64,000 nt of DNA from Microdochium bolleyi (GCA_001566295.1 KQ964247.1:1798001-1862000); one strand, 5' to 3'; counted from the first letter of the stretch, positions 32,661 to 45,485 are shown. Numbers and translations: made by a program. Notes: a model not told the origin generated them from the sequence alone.

Positions 32661-33470
32661 TCAGGAAGCCTGCACGGCGATGCGGCTCGTGCTGAGATCA
32701 ACCTTCTCCGGCTCATCGCTGGCATTCGCGGCATCTATCGAAGGCACGCCCGCCGCTCTCTTGGCATCATCTGCCACAACCCCTTCCTCGCCCTTCTCCG
32801 CCTTCTCCTCGGTGCCAAACTCATCCCGCCCACTGGCAAAGACCTTGTCAAAGTCGTACTCCCCCCAGTGGATGATCGGCATGAGCCCGGCGAACTTCCA
32901 GACCCCATCGACCTTTTTGTACCAGTGTGTGTTGGTGCTGTGCGCGTGGCCCTTGACCGCGATGCCCTTGGACCGGTCGGCCTCGAGGTACCGCTGGTGC
33001 GGGACGCGCAGCTGGTGCACGCCGACAACCTCTGTGTCGGAGACCTTCTCCCACTTGGACCCGCCGATGAAGTGCTGCGTCATAAGGAGAGGGTCGCCGA
33101 GCACCGCGGGGGACGAGATCATGGCGAGATACTCGGCTGCTGGCATCGCGGGCCAGAGCTTGTTGAGGAAGGAGCGGTAGTCGATCTGTTGTGTATGGGA
33201 GGAAGTGTCAGTAGAGGTCAGTATGACTGGATTCTTGAGATTCTTCGCCGTGGAGGATGGAATTCTGCAGACTTACACGAAGCTCTGGGGCGATACACTT
33301 CGACAGACGCTCCCAATCCTTGGTGTCGTAGCTGTCGGCCCATTCGACTAGGCAGCTCATGAGGCCGAGGTAGTCTGCAATGCCGTATCAGACTCGCCAT
33401 CGGGCTTGACATCAAACAAATTCTAGTCGTAACTGTCCTTACCATCAAAAGTGATATTGCCGTTAACCAT
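32661..33470 (-). CDS. SCD1: Scytalone dehydratase (DHN-melanin synthesis)
   Basis: Exons 33470..33443, 33374..33277 and 33185..32661 give 216 residues. The enzyme dehydrates scytalone and vermelone in the dihydroxynaphthalene melanin pathway; it is an NTF2/cystatin-like fold with no cofactor. By alignment to the rice-blast enzyme from memory, all key residues are present: Tyr25 and Asp26 (ADSYD), Tyr45 (IDYRSF), His80 (TQHFIGG), His105 (RVPHQRY) and Asn127 (HSTNTHWYKK). Exon 1 is only 28 nt. The family core ends near residue 166; about 50 further residues, acidic and Ala/Lys-rich, form an extension. No polyketide synthase or hydroxynaphthalene reductase lies in the window. Divergent from a Zn2Cys6 regulator. 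Confidence 0.94.
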
Positions 33471-34997
33471 GTTGGCGGTTGTGGGCTGGAGGGTGCAGGG
33501 TGTCTGTTGGCGCCTGGAGGGAGATGCAACGACTGCCGTGAAGATGGTGAAGATGGAGCAGGCAAAGGTGCCAAGTAAGTTGGTTGCAAGGGCTCGGATG
33601 TTACAGCAACCTAAAAGGCATGTCGAGGAAACCCCACGAGCCCGGGGTCGGACCTGGGCCACGGTTTATATGTCACATCGCAGGCGGCAGCAAGGGGAAG
33701 GCACGGCTCGGTCCTTACCCTTGCCCAGTGGACTTTGATGACGGGGTCCGGAACAAAGACCCTGTTGGTTGTGATGTGGAAAAAGCTCACGCCGCAGGGT
33801 ACTTGCATGCCCGAGGACATGGGTTGCACACTGCCTGCTCGACCAACACCTGTTCCATGCGCTTCGTAACGGGAAAGGAGAGATGAGCAAAAAAGAAACC
33901 CAACTCGCTGGCTCTATGTGTGCCTCAAAGCAACATTCGGGCCGGTGTTACGCCAATGGACGAAGATACGGGTTCGCGGCAGTTGCTTTCCTTTTGGCTG
34001 TGTGTTTTCGTTACGCTGTATTTCATCTGAACGCAATGCTGGTTAGCAGTGACTCTGCCTGTAGTAAGACAAGCATGTTCATCAGGCACGGCGCGAGCTG
34101 CTCCTGCAGCATCGTGGACGGCGTCCGGAAGTTCCCCACGGACGTCCGGAGATGGGGGCGGGCGGAAGTGGCGCCTTGGCGGCCGTGGTGCTGACATCCA
34201 TGAATGGGCATGGGCCGAGAATTGCGCTGGTTCGCTGACATAACTCACACTCGGCCGGCGACCGAAGAGATAAGTACAACGCTGCCAAGAGGGCAGGCTA
34301 CTTCGGACGATAAGATCTTCTCAGGTCTATTTCAGACAGAGCGTGGCAGTTTCATTTCTCATATCTCAGGAAGCACCTCAATGGTAGACAGGGCATACGC
34401 TGATGTTGACCCCGGGCTGAATGTGCCATGTGCTCTTCTGGAACACGATTGATGTTATCTGCTCGTGCCCAAGTTGCTCGGCACTGCGGGAGCCTCGTGA
34501 TTAGCTTCATCGGTTGGATCAAGAGGGATATCCGGCAGCAAACATTATCCAGAACCCATTGAATTCATGGCAAGCATTCCCATGAGCCTGCAACGAGCCG
34601 CTGAAGGATGCAGGCCGATGCTGGCTCCATCGTGCCTTCCGTCACCCGCGCTAGGCCCAATCCAGGGCAGGACTGCGAGGCACTTGGGCAGGTAGGTACG
34701 AACACCTCACAAACGTCGTCTCTTCCACATCACCTGGTTGAAGAGCATGCCGCAGCTCGAGAACCCCAGATAGGCAGCCATGTGAAGAATCCAGAACGAT
34801 TCGGGCCGGCGTACGTAACACCAGGGGCTGTGCACTCTGAAAACGCTGCCTCGTTGCCCGGCTTGACGCTCTTCAAGACATTCTTCGAACGCGGTCAGGA
34901 CAGAATTGCTCATCCAAGATTATGTTGAGCTACAAAATAGAAGATCCAGCCCGACACGCCTCGCGATAGACTTGATCCCAATCCTTCTTGGTTCGCA
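33471..34997. promoter_or_regulatory. Divergent intergenic region, scytalone dehydratase / Zn2Cys6 factor
   Basis: About 1.5 kb between divergent starts. Only short overlapping frames. No distinct site is claimed. Confidence 0.35.
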
Positions 34998-36943
34998 ATG
35001 GGCTATCATGGGCTGCTTAGCAAAGGCTGCCAGCGCTGCCGCCGCCGTAAGGTCAAGGTCCGTCGTCCCCATAGCTCAGTTGCAACAGAGGCCACGACCC
35101 CGAGCTCCGGCCCGGCTGGGTTCCTGCATAGGATCTCTGTTCTCACATCCCTCCGCCCTTGGTGTGGGTGTCCCATGTGCCCGAGACTAACACCATCCAT
35201 CCGCGGCAGTGTGATCAGACCAAGCCCGCCTGCACGCGGTGCGAGAAGCTCGGAGTGTTGTGCCCCGGCTATCGCGACCTGCTCCGGGAGCAGTTCATCG
35301 ATGAGTCCTCACGCGTCGTCCGCAAGGCTAAGGCACGGGCCGAACCGACGCAAGTCCAGCCCAAGGACGACACCGGAAAGGTTCTCGTCTACACACGCCC
35401 TGCCGACTCGATGCACATCTCCACTCTCACGGAAAACCTGCCCGGAGAGTGGTTCTGTATCTTTCCCAACTCAGAAGCCGGCTTGCTACAACCTTCACTG
35501 GGAAGCCCGATGAATGTTCTCTGCGTCAACTTCTTCCTCGCTCACTATGCCCCAACTTGCCCCGTTCTGTCTGACGATAGCTATGATTGGCTTTTCAAGG
35601 CGTATTGGGATTCTGGCAGTGATCTCGTGAGGCTCGCAACTGATGCCGTCAGCATGTCGGCTGTCGCCAACAAGTTCTTCGCACCCGAGATGGCGCCCAG
35701 GTCCACCGAGCTCTACGGCAGGGCACTTGCAAAGCTCAATAGCGCACTCCAAGATCCTTTGCAGGCCGTGCGTGACGATACACTGATGGCCGTTGTTCTG
35801 CTGGGTCTCTACGAGGTGACCACACCCGAGATTGCATGCTTTTCGCTTCCTTGCTCGTTGTTTCTGACCTTCCATTATAGCGTGTGAATCTAACGAGCTG
35901 GGACGGCTTTCGGCGATGGTCTGCACACATGGAGGGCGCCACCACGTTGCTCGAGCTCCGTGGGGCCGCGCAGTTTGACCGAGCGGCAGGAAAGCAGCTC
36001 TACGTCCATCTTCGCTCCCAAATCGTGGGTTTCCTCCGGTCCATAAATGGCCGATTCCGGCATCGATTCACGACAAGCCTCTCTAACTTGACCGTAGATA
36101 CACAACTGCATGGTCACGCACGCAACAGTCCCGGATGCTCTAAGAGCCACCAGTGATTCCTTCCAGCCGTGGGGCCATTTGCCCTTCACGTACGATACAC
36201 GACCTGGGTCACTGGCACTCATCAGTTTCCAGATCGTCAACCTCAGGGCAGATGTGAATGCAGGCACGGTCAAAGATCCCAATGAGATCATGAAGACTGT
36301 CCTTGCAGTCGAGAAGCGTCTCGAGCAGTGGACACATCATGCACCGCAGGGCTGGACAGAAAGAATACCGTCACCATCGCCGTCACCATCACCAGATGGC
36401 TTGCCACTGGGATTCTTCACAGACGCCATTGGACTGACCAGCCATAACACGCCGGCGCACACTTATGCCAGCGTCAACATTGCTCAGATATGGAATAACT
36501 GGCGGGTCCTCCGAATCATGGCCCACCAGATTCTCTTGCGCCACGCTTTGATACCCTTACGTTCATTGGCACCAATAAAGGTCGCCACTACCCAGGAAGA
36601 GCTCGATCATGATGAGAAGTACGCTAAGCAGGAGGGAGCCTCTGCAGAGACCATCCGTCAAATGTCGAGTGACGTACTCGCGGCGGCGCCTACGATCGTC
36701 GACACGCCGCGCGCCGGGTCGCTCGTGTGGCCCTTCTTCATCATCGCGCAGGAGCCTCTGAACCCCTTTCACGTGCGAACGCGCGCCATCCGTATCATGC
36801 GGCACGTCAACGACACGCTGGGCTACCGAATCGCATCGCTGATGGCGGATACGGCCGAGGAGACGCTCGGGTGCGATGGCGAAGGGGTTGGGGACTTCCC
36901 TGTGTCGCAGACAGCGCTGCAGTCGTTGCTGCTAAGCTTCTGA
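34998..36943 (+). CDS. Zn2Cys6 fungal transcription factor
   Basis: Exons 34998..35057, 35210..35815, 35881..36024 and 36098..36943 give 551 residues. The N-terminal binuclear zinc cluster is complete only after splicing: C11-x2-C14-x6-C21-x6-C28-x2-C31-x6-C38 (GCQRCRRRKVKCDQTKPAC...), with intron 1 cutting just before C21. The rest resembles the helical middle region of fungal C6 factors of secondary and nutrient metabolism (NFFLAHYAPTCPVLSDDSYDWLF, GFRRWSAHMEGATTLLELRG). A short Ser-Pro repeat lies near the middle. Nuclear DNA-binding regulator by family; target unknown. It is not of the Cmr1/Pig1 melanin-regulator type, because those also carry C2H2 fingers, which are absent here. Confidence 0.88.
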
Positions 36944-39900
36944 AACCAAAAGCTGCGTAGAGGCGCCCCAAAAGAGGGATGGCTTTCATGTAGTCTGGGC
37001 CATGGCCAGCGACCATTGCCAACAACACGGACTCTGATGTGTCGAGTCGTCGTGGCTGGTCGCAATACTTTTGCACCGCACATGTAAAGTATAATAGGGT
37101 GTGGATAATGTCATGGCTGTCCATTGACCAGAATATAGACGGATACAGCGCTGACCTTTAAAGAAAAATATCACATGCAAGACTCCCGAGCACAAAGTAC
37201 ACAATCGTGAGACCTTCGAGACCTCGACAAGAGTGCCGCGTCCCGTACCTCATCTCAAAATTTGATAACTTGGTTACTTAAAACCCCTCAGGTAGAAGGA
37301 GGACTGTTTATCTTTTCACAAAACGCGCGTGTGCTTGTCCATGATTAATAAATTAGGCAGAACAAGTAGCTTTTGTAACGACGAGGCAATCTCTTCTCGT
37401 TGGCACTCTTCTCCTCGCGCTCGTTGACAGGGAACCTGTTCTGCTGGCTTGTTTCTGGGTCAAATCTTGCCGATGTGAGGGTTTCTGATGTGTGTGTGTG
37501 TGTGTGTGTGTGTTCCTGGTCAGCACCTCCTCCGGCATCCCCTGTGACGGGGAGCTCGCGATCAACAGGCATGTACACAGAGGTTCTGGCCTTGTTTAGT
37601 TGCCGGGTAGATAGATTCGCGGTGGACGGGTTCTTTTTTCTTCCTCCGGGGCTGCGATGTGCTTTTTCTTGTTTGGGCTTTTCCTTTTGTTGTTTGCCTC
37701 CCATGAACTTTTCTTGCATTTTCTCGAGTTTGATTACTTTTGTTCCCGAGAATTCAACTTATGCCCAAAGACCCGGACACTTTGCCCTTGATTGCTCTTT
37801 CCTTCAACCTTGACTGGAGCTTGTGTAACAAGACGAGCTCTGGTATTAGCTGAGCCTGACAAGAACTTCCACACGGCAACTGAAGAATCTACCAGCCAGA
37901 ATTTGACCAAGACGTTCCATGATCAGCGGCTCCCTTGTCCGCCGCCCACAACATTGCGATCAAGCTCCCACTTGCGTGCTCGTGCACACGCAACCCTCCC
38001 GTGCGAGGCCAGGTATGGCGGCAACGCGACACAGTTACTGCAACGTACTGTACTAATCCGCGCCGCTACCTCGGCTCGGACAACTGACGGTGGCAGCCAC
38101 AGTGGTACACGTGGCGGCCTGTGTGCCGCTGTCGGACAGTCATGACAAGACTGCTGTGACTCGCCGTTCGCCCTGCAGAGGGGGAGGCAACAATACACGT
38201 GTGTGCGACAGGGGACGAGGCAGGGAGACCTAGACATGGCAAAATCGTGCTCGAGATGCCTGATGAAGATGATGCCCTGGAGAGCCGGGGCGTGGTGTGG
38301 CAAGGGACGCACCTCTGGATTTACCAGGTCCGCGGCTGCAGCGTGGTAGTATCGTGGCGCAGCAGCAGTTGTTTTGCACCGAGGATGGCGGTTTGCGCTG
38401 GTCTTGTCTCCAGCAATGATTCGTTAGCGGTCACCGCCATTTGCCTTGCTTCCCCAGAGCAGGTTTTCAGGGTCCAGTTCGCTTTTCCAAAAATACACAT
38501 GATAAATTGTCCGAGCGCGTGGAGGTGCACAGCCTCACAAGAATGCCATGGGGGTGTGAATACTGTTTTCCCGATCGACAAGCACCGATACGTGTAATCC
38601 GTCAGTGGCTTGCCACCAGGGTGGAAATGTGGATTGCTGCCGTTTGTGAAAGCAAAATGCCGGCTGTCCACGAGGCCCAAGTCACGAGGCCCACGAGGTG
38701 GTACGGCCACTGTCAGTGAACGTAACGATCCTAGGGCAGGGCGGGTGCAGCGGTGAGGCTCCCTGTTGTCAATTGAGGCAGCCCGGACCGCGCTTGTGTC
38801 GGTGGCGAGCGGTTGCAGTGGTTGGCCCTCTTAGCGGGGGGCCATAAGCCTCCCAGATGGGGAAACCGTCGGGGCAGGCCGAGCCGTTCTCCACTGCTGG
38901 ACTTGTCTTTGGCTCTTTGTTCTCCGGGAGTTGCCTTGGCCTGGATTATCCCTGTGCCGAGTGACGTGCTGGCTGGGACGGAGGTCTTTTCAGGTCCCGT
39001 TGTCAGGCTCGTCAGCACGTCAGGTACACTGGAGGCGACGGCATCTCCATGTCCGAGAGCATGCCCTACGAGAATTCGTGCCTGACCACTCTAGGTGGGC
39101 TTCGGCGGATCGGCCAGGCGCTGCAGTGCATGGCTCTAGCCACTGCCGCTCGCTGCAGTGGCCGCTCTATTAGGTCGTAGCGGAGGTCTCCAACAAGGGC
39201 TGTCGTCGTGTTGCGTCGTGTCGCGTCGTGTCGCCTCCAGCACCTGGCAATGATTGCATGCTGATGCAGCGTGCCTGTCGTATTGCACGTCACTGTTGGT
39301 CCAAGGGGTGCGCTTGGTAAGAATGAGAGGCCAGTTGCGGCGGCGCGGGATGGAACAGCAAACAGTTCTCGCCGGGGCAAGGCCTGGCCGCATCGCTATT
39401 CTGCCTTGTCTGCCTTGCTTGTGCCGTCGGGAGCCTGGAAGTGCGCGACGTCGAACCCCTGCTCTCACCCGCTCGGCTTCGGGGATTGTCGTCAGCCAGC
39501 ACAGGGAACGTCGTAATCCTCGGTATCAGATTGACAGAGTCGCCCGGCGGCTTTGAGGCAAGCCTGCAAGCATTCGACGTTCCGGAGGAATGGGACAGGG
39601 CCGCCTCCGACCCGAGCGCCTACTGACACACTGACACAGGGCTTTGCGTCCTCGGCACGTCGAGTGGTAAAGTGGGGCAGCTCTGTGCTCCATGGCAGGC
39701 TGCGCTTCTGGTCCACGCTGAGCTCGACAGGGCCCAGATGGCATTTTGCACTGAGTTGATTCTCCTGATCGGCTCATGACGCTTCAGCAACGCTGCAATT
39801 TTTGCCAGTCCAATGTCTATAACGGGGAGGCGTTCAGGGGTCAAAGTTGACTCACCAATGGTGTCCAAGGACTTGAATGCGGAGTTTGGCCTCTGATACC

Positions 39901-42900
39901 TGCAGGTTGCATGGCCCCGTCAAGTCGACGGGTTGTGGAACCATGTTACCTTGGGAAAAGATGACTCGCTTCTCCTTATCTGCAGGATACAGGCTGGCCA
40001 CAGGTCCAGCGCGGCAGTCTGAAAAGCAGTGCTGAATTTCGAGTTGAGATTGAGATGCTACTGGACGTATTCCTTGAATGGTGACGCGCGTGGTCGGATG
40101 ACCCGGTCCGTTCTGTGTCACGAGATGATTCCGCGTCGCCCATTTGCACGTGCCACAATGAGACACAACTCTGCTCCGCGCAGAGGCCTTGCCATCCTCA
40201 CAGTGATGGCGAGATAAATGCGTTGCCCATAAACGACTCAGCCGTCGCGCTACGAATCCGTGCAGCATGATCTCCGAGTCGACGGCAGCCCACGCCTGGC
40301 AATCGGGCCTGTCGCTTTGGTGGTGCCGAAACCCTGTCTCCAAGGCAGGTCTACCCGAGGACAACTCCACGCGGAATGAGCAGCTCTTAGAGGCTCAAGA
40401 CTGACGGTGCGCACGCTGCATGACTCTCGCTTCGCAATCTGAACGCACACGCGAGTAATAGGCCGGGCACGCCAGGTCCTTGAATGCGGCTACTGCGAGG
40501 ATATTGTGCGGCGTTTTTGCGTTGCAGGGGCACCGGCCTGGCCTCCGCCGGCCTGTCTGGGGAGAGATTGACATGAACGGCCCGGTTGGGGGTACTTCTA
40601 ACAATGATCAGCCTGGTCTCTGTCGCAGTCATTTCCTCATTAATGAGCGCCGCGAACCAATAAAGAGCGTAAGAAATCGGAAATGGCTTGATTCTGGGGT
40701 TCATTTACTGTAAGGAGGCAGCACCATGCTCGCCCGAAGCAAACTCTGAGGTTGAATACCTGGGTAGGTCGATTGCGGGATCTGCCGTGTCCCAGAACTG
40801 AGGACCTGGGGATGATGGAGATGCAAGACTTGCTTCACGTGAGAAATAGTCTAGATGACGACAATTTGCTTGAAGCCCGGTGATGGGTAGGGTTGTGGGA
40901 GCATTTGGTGCGCGACGAAGACCGTCCAGTCAAAGTCACCACCCCAACATGGTTTTGTTCCATGGCCGTTCGCTATCGCAGTATGGCCAATATGTGATTG
41001 CGTGATGCTAGTATTAGGCGTTGCAGAGTCGTGCTTTCCTCCTTGACGTCTGCGCAGACACTGCAACCCCGGCACAGTTCCACCTTGGAAAGTGCGACCC
41101 AAGGAAGAGGTCCCAAAGAGCAAGGGACGAATTTCCAGCCAATGGAAAATCGTGCTTGCTGCTGCCCCACTTCCTGTTTTGGCACCCATCCTTCCTCCAG
41201 GTTGTGGCTGTCCAATCAGACCCCGTAGGAGCCCTGCAGCTCGAGCAATCACCAGGATGGCGTCCGCCGCTAGCAGGGGCCACTGTTCGGCAGAGGGCAT
41301 CTAATGGCTGTCGTTCAACGACCTCTCGTCCTTCCTCACTCCTCGTCCCCTTCCTCCTCCTCCTCCGGACTGGCCTCGCTCTCCACCTCGATACAACCCG
41401 CGATCCAGAGCAGTCCTGCCTGTCTCGTCCTTACCACGGTCTTCCCTGCTCGGCTGTCTCGTCCTATGCCGACGCGTCTCAGTCGGGATAGCCCCCACCC
41501 ACCAGCCGTGGCCCGTGGTGCCTCGAACAAGAAACAGGAGGTCCATGACCCCCGATCATCGTTCTGACGGCTGCCGCATGCCGTAAGCGCCGCCTACAGC
41601 ATGGATGATCGGACCATAGACGGTGCCCGCCCCTGCGCCAGAGTTGAACTAGGCACTTCCGTCTGGGTCGAGACTGATCGTTGCTCAGTCCAGGTACTGT
41701 ATACTCGGCTGGCAGAACCTCTAGCTCGGAAGCCCCTGCGATGATCAAGATTTGGTGGCAGAATTACCATCGACTGGGCCCTGTTAGCGTGTGTCACCAA
41801 GGACTACGTCGACGCGGAACCTGGGCCGGTCGCGCCAAGAAACACATCTGATGAGAATCCCTTACAATCGTGGGGATCCTTTGCTGGAAGCCGTACAGTA
41901 CGCATAGAGACGCGGGATACAATAGCAACCTCCCACTTCACAAGCCTTTACATTCGGGTCTGACTAAGGCAATGCAGGTTTAGGGACATATTTTTTCACC
42001 TTTCCCAGCTTGACACATCTGACGCCTTCCGCCGGACGATATCCTCGGCCGCAGTCGCTTTTGACGTCCAGCCAAGGTTTCTTTGATGATAATCAACCTT
42101 GATATCTCGTCGGGAGATTACGCGCGGCCGTTCTTAGAGAGCAGGCTGGCTTGGCGGATTTACAAAATTGCAAACTGCATTAGCTGGACGCAGCATGCTA
42201 GCTGGTCTTATGGTGCTTCAGGCTTATCGTTGACTGCATGGAACTGCCTCTCGGGAACCAACAGTCAGCTTGCTGTTCCCTTTCTTCCTCACGCATGATC
42301 AGGGGACAAAGCCGCATACATATGCCAGGCGACGTGACTTGCAGTCTGCACGAATGCACTGGAGGGGTGGCGCCAACAGCTCTGGTTACTCAACCAGGAC
42401 ATGAGTTTGACGACGCTCGTGCTTGAGCCAATGACAAGGGCTTGTCACTTTATGCCCTGGCCAGATGTCAGCCGACTTGCAAAGGTGTGGGGTGGTCTGA
42501 TGGTGTGATCTCTCAGAGGCCGTTCAAGCTTGAAAGGCAGAGAGGTACCCTCCACTATGGCCTGGAAGTGACCTCGAGCAACATATTGTGCTCACCTGTG
42601 GGTGCTCACAGGCGCAGGCTTGGAGACCAATTCAGCCGGCATTATGAGAGCGCGTTCGCTGGAGATCTTGCGTTGACACAACCGCACAGGCTGGGGGCAC
42701 ATTGTTCGGAAGCCTCCCAGATACTGGGGACTTGGCATGAAGCTCCAGTACATTGGCCGTTCATGGCGACAAATGGCTGTTTCTGCAAATGGCTGATGAT
42801 GGACGTAATACTTCAACAGGAGCACTAAGTCTTGTGTGGCTCATGTGATCAGTCACCAGGCCGACTTGAGACGACCATGCAGGTCCACCCACGGCAGCAA

Positions 42901-44462
42901 GTTGCTCTACAGCCGCACGAGTGCCCCAAGCGGTGGATGTTGATGACGACGTGCGGTAGTGATGAGTGCTGGCATGTGAGTGTGTTTCACAAGCACCAGA
43001 CGGGATGCTTGAGTGCCACTGTGGCCCAAGCAATTTGAGCCGTGCATGGGGGCAAAGCGATCGACGGCAGGCTTCGACCATGGCCTGTGCCAGGAAGAAG
43101 TCGTGTACTGCGTACGGAGGACGGAGGACTATTTCGGCGACCGACCACCTGGACACACTGTCGTCTGCATGGGGCAAGGGACCAAGAATACCTGTGGGTG
43201 TCAAAAAGTGCCGGCTCATTGTCTCTGGGTGGGACCGCCTCCTCCGTTGTGCGCCAGTAGGCCATCCCGCCACTGGCCCCTCCCCCCTGGCTTACAAGCA
43301 CAGGCCACGGGCGAAGACGGAGGGTCGTCCTCGGTCGTCTTCAGCTCGGGTTGTTCGCGGGCCAGCACGCCATTCGTCGCTTCTGGGTCTCTGTTCCAAG
43401 GTTACTGGTCTGCATATGCAGGTCGCAACACAGCCCACTCGACTCCAGCCAAGCAGCCAGCTCTTGCACCACCACGAAACGGGGCGATCGGCGGAACAGC
43501 CGTTGCGACGCACAAGGACAACTCTGTGGCGGCCGGCACCGGGCTGGCAATATGGTCGTCTGACGGCAGCCGCCAGAGCTGCGACGCTGCGCACGCTTGT
43601 GTCTCGTCCTGGGTGGTTGGTCGTTTGGTGGTGACTGGCTGTGTGTGGCGCCCAGCGATCGAGACAGAGGCAGGTGAGAGGAGACGACGACGCAGTGCCA
43701 GGCCTTCGCGACTCCAAGTCCGATCGGCAACGACACGCGCTCGAGGGCGCGATACTTTGGCACGATGCTCCTGTGATGGCATGTGTTTCGCGGGACGGCC
43801 CTCCCGTCACTGGTGGAGGATCCCCGACTCCAAAAAGGTCCTTTCCTCGCTTTGCTCCCGCGAGGCCGATGCCTGCTGCAGGGCAGTGGGCCACTGCGCA
43901 AAATGCTCAGCATTGCTCGCTGAGCCTCGCTGCATGCACGCCCTGGGCCTCCAAGAGAAGACCGGCCGTGCTCCTGGCTGTGTCCAGCTCCGTCGAGCTG
44001 CAGTGGCATGGCACCACTGCACAAGCCTGCAAGGATGGGAAAAGCCTGCCTGGAGGGGCGCTACGACAGCAGGGGGTAGGGTGATCTCCCCCGGGCGCCC
44101 GGGACTCGACCACTGGGCCGTACTTAACACCCCACCACCCTCTTTCGCTCTCTCACCCTCCCTCTTTTGGTCCTCACGACTCTCTCGTCCTACATTCTCT
44201 TCTTCTCAGATTGCGGCTGTTCAGGTGTGCAAGAAATCCACCGCCCATCTCGCCAATATCACCCTTGGGTCCCGCCTAACTCCGCCATCTCGAGTTTTCT
44301 TATCGTCCTATTTTCACCAGCCTCCCCCCGCCCCGCTTGAAACGACAACCCGGTTCGCCACACAGCACATTTACAGAACAACGACAATACACAAGGATTA
44401 TATAACACCCCTCGGAACCAGTCTCGGCATCTCTCACAGCAGCCACACGCACGACCATCGCT
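36944..44462. promoter_or_regulatory. 7.5 kb gene-poor region upstream of the unknown gene
   Basis: No ORF with recognisable features despite several long GC-rich frames (largest 43013-44704, plus, overlapping the next gene in another frame). It contains a TG microsatellite at 37489-37513 and a short CGTGT/CGTCG tandem at about 39205-39236. The last ~360 bp are C/T-rich, then CA-rich, with TTATATAA at 44399-44406, consistent with a fungal promoter and leader for the gene at 44463. Confidence 0.4.
37489..37513. repeat. TG microsatellite
   Basis: About 12 perfect TG units in the intergenic region downstream of the Zn2Cys6 gene. Confidence 0.9.
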
Positions 44463-45485
44463 ATGCCTGTTCAGTTGCTCCCGGCGTCCGCCGCTGCCTT
44501 TGCGCCTCGGTCCTCATCAGTCAATGTCGTCCTCGGTTCAAAAGTGGAACCATGGTTGACGCAGACTCTGAAGCGCATCAACAAGGTCAAGCGGCCGCTC
44601 AACAGTGTCCCCCAGCACCAGCGGTGTCTCGCAGAGCACCTGGCCAACAAGAACGCCATCTGGACTCTTGCCTCGCTGATGCTCGCCAAATCCCCCGAGG
44701 CTGAGCTGCGCCAAGACGACAACCCGCTGGTGGAGGCGCTCTTCAACTACGAGCTGGTCCACGTCGAGGCCTACATCGTTCACGTCGACATGGTCTTGAG
44801 GAACGAGGTTGCGTACAAGCTGACTCCGGACACCATCGAAGCCCTGATAGAGCACCACAAGGACGTCTACTGCGTCGACAGCAAGGCTGCCACCTACGAC
44901 TGGCCCGAGAAGGAGCAGCAGGCCAAGAAGCTGCACGAGGACTTTGTGCAGGCTGTCAACAAGTTTGTCTTCCGTACGCACGTCTCTGCTCTTGAGGGTC
45001 TCGAGGAGGAAGGCGCTGGCGAGCTCCTGTGCGGAAAGAGCGAGGAGGTCAAGTCTGCCATCCTGGCTCTGATGACCAAGCCGCTGCTTCCCCCGCCTCC
45101 CAAGGTCGTCGATGTCATCCGCCAGCCCCCGTTGCTGCCCAGCTCGCCAGTTGGAAGCATCTGGTCCCAGTCGACGCCTTCGCCAGCTCTGAGCGCGCCC
45201 GTCGATGCTTGGAGAGTCCTGCCTTCGAGTCCTGGAGTCACAACATGTGCTGACCAGACACCGATCTGGGCCTCGATGTCCATGCATGAGATGCAATTGC
45301 CATCGCCTCCGTCGCCTTTCAGTCAGCCCTTCTCCACAGCCGGCATGTTTTACAGCTCGCCCATGGTCTCTGCTCCTATCCCGGCCCTCCCGCTCCCCAG
45401 CATGCTGGCACCGCATTGCGGCATCAACGCTGGATTTGGCAGCTTCGGGTGGGACAGGTACCACGAGTATGCTGTGACCATGTGA
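44463..45485 (+). CDS. Protein of unknown function, helical N-terminus with Pro-rich tail
   Basis: Single exon of 340 residues; I do not recognise the family. Residues ~30-205 look globular and helical with regular hydrophobic spacing (AEHLANKNAIWTLASLMLAK, ALFNYELVHVEAYIVHVDMV, AKKLHEDFVQAVNKFVFRTH). From ~206 on, the chain is Pro/Ser-rich and disordered, with repeated Ser-Pro/Thr-Pro sites (LPSSPVGS, STPSPAL, LPSSPGV, PSPPSPF, YSSPMV) that could be targets of proline-directed kinases. It ends with aromatic FGSFGWDRYHEYAVTM. No signal peptide, membrane segment, zinc ligands or catalytic motif is visible. Codon choice looks coding, with many C-ending codons. A CT-rich leader precedes the ATG, and 7.5 kb upstream is free of other genes. 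I am fairly sure it is real and cannot assign a function. Confidence 0.75.
   Translation: MPVQLLPASAAAFAPRSSSVNVVLGSKVEPWLTQTLKRINKVKRPLNSVPQHQRCLAEHLANKNAIWTLASLMLAKSPEAELRQDDNPLVEALFNYELVHVEAYIVHVDMVLRNEVAYKLTPDTIEALIEHHKDVYCVDSKAATYDWPEKEQQAKKLHEDFVQAVNKFVFRTHVSALEGLEEEGAGELLCGKSEEVKSAILALMTKPLLPPPPKVVDVIRQPPLLPSSPVGSIWSQSTPSPALSAPVDAWRVLPSSPGVTTCADQTPIWASMSMHEMQLPSPPSPFSQPFSTAGMFYSSPMVSAPIPALPLPSMLAPHCGINAGFGSFGWDRYHEYAVTM

Noticed and set aside
43013..44704. 563-codon plus-strand open frame
   Set aside because: It runs through the CT-rich leader and into the next gene in a different frame. The translation is low-complexity and resembles no family; competing long frames exist on the minus strand.
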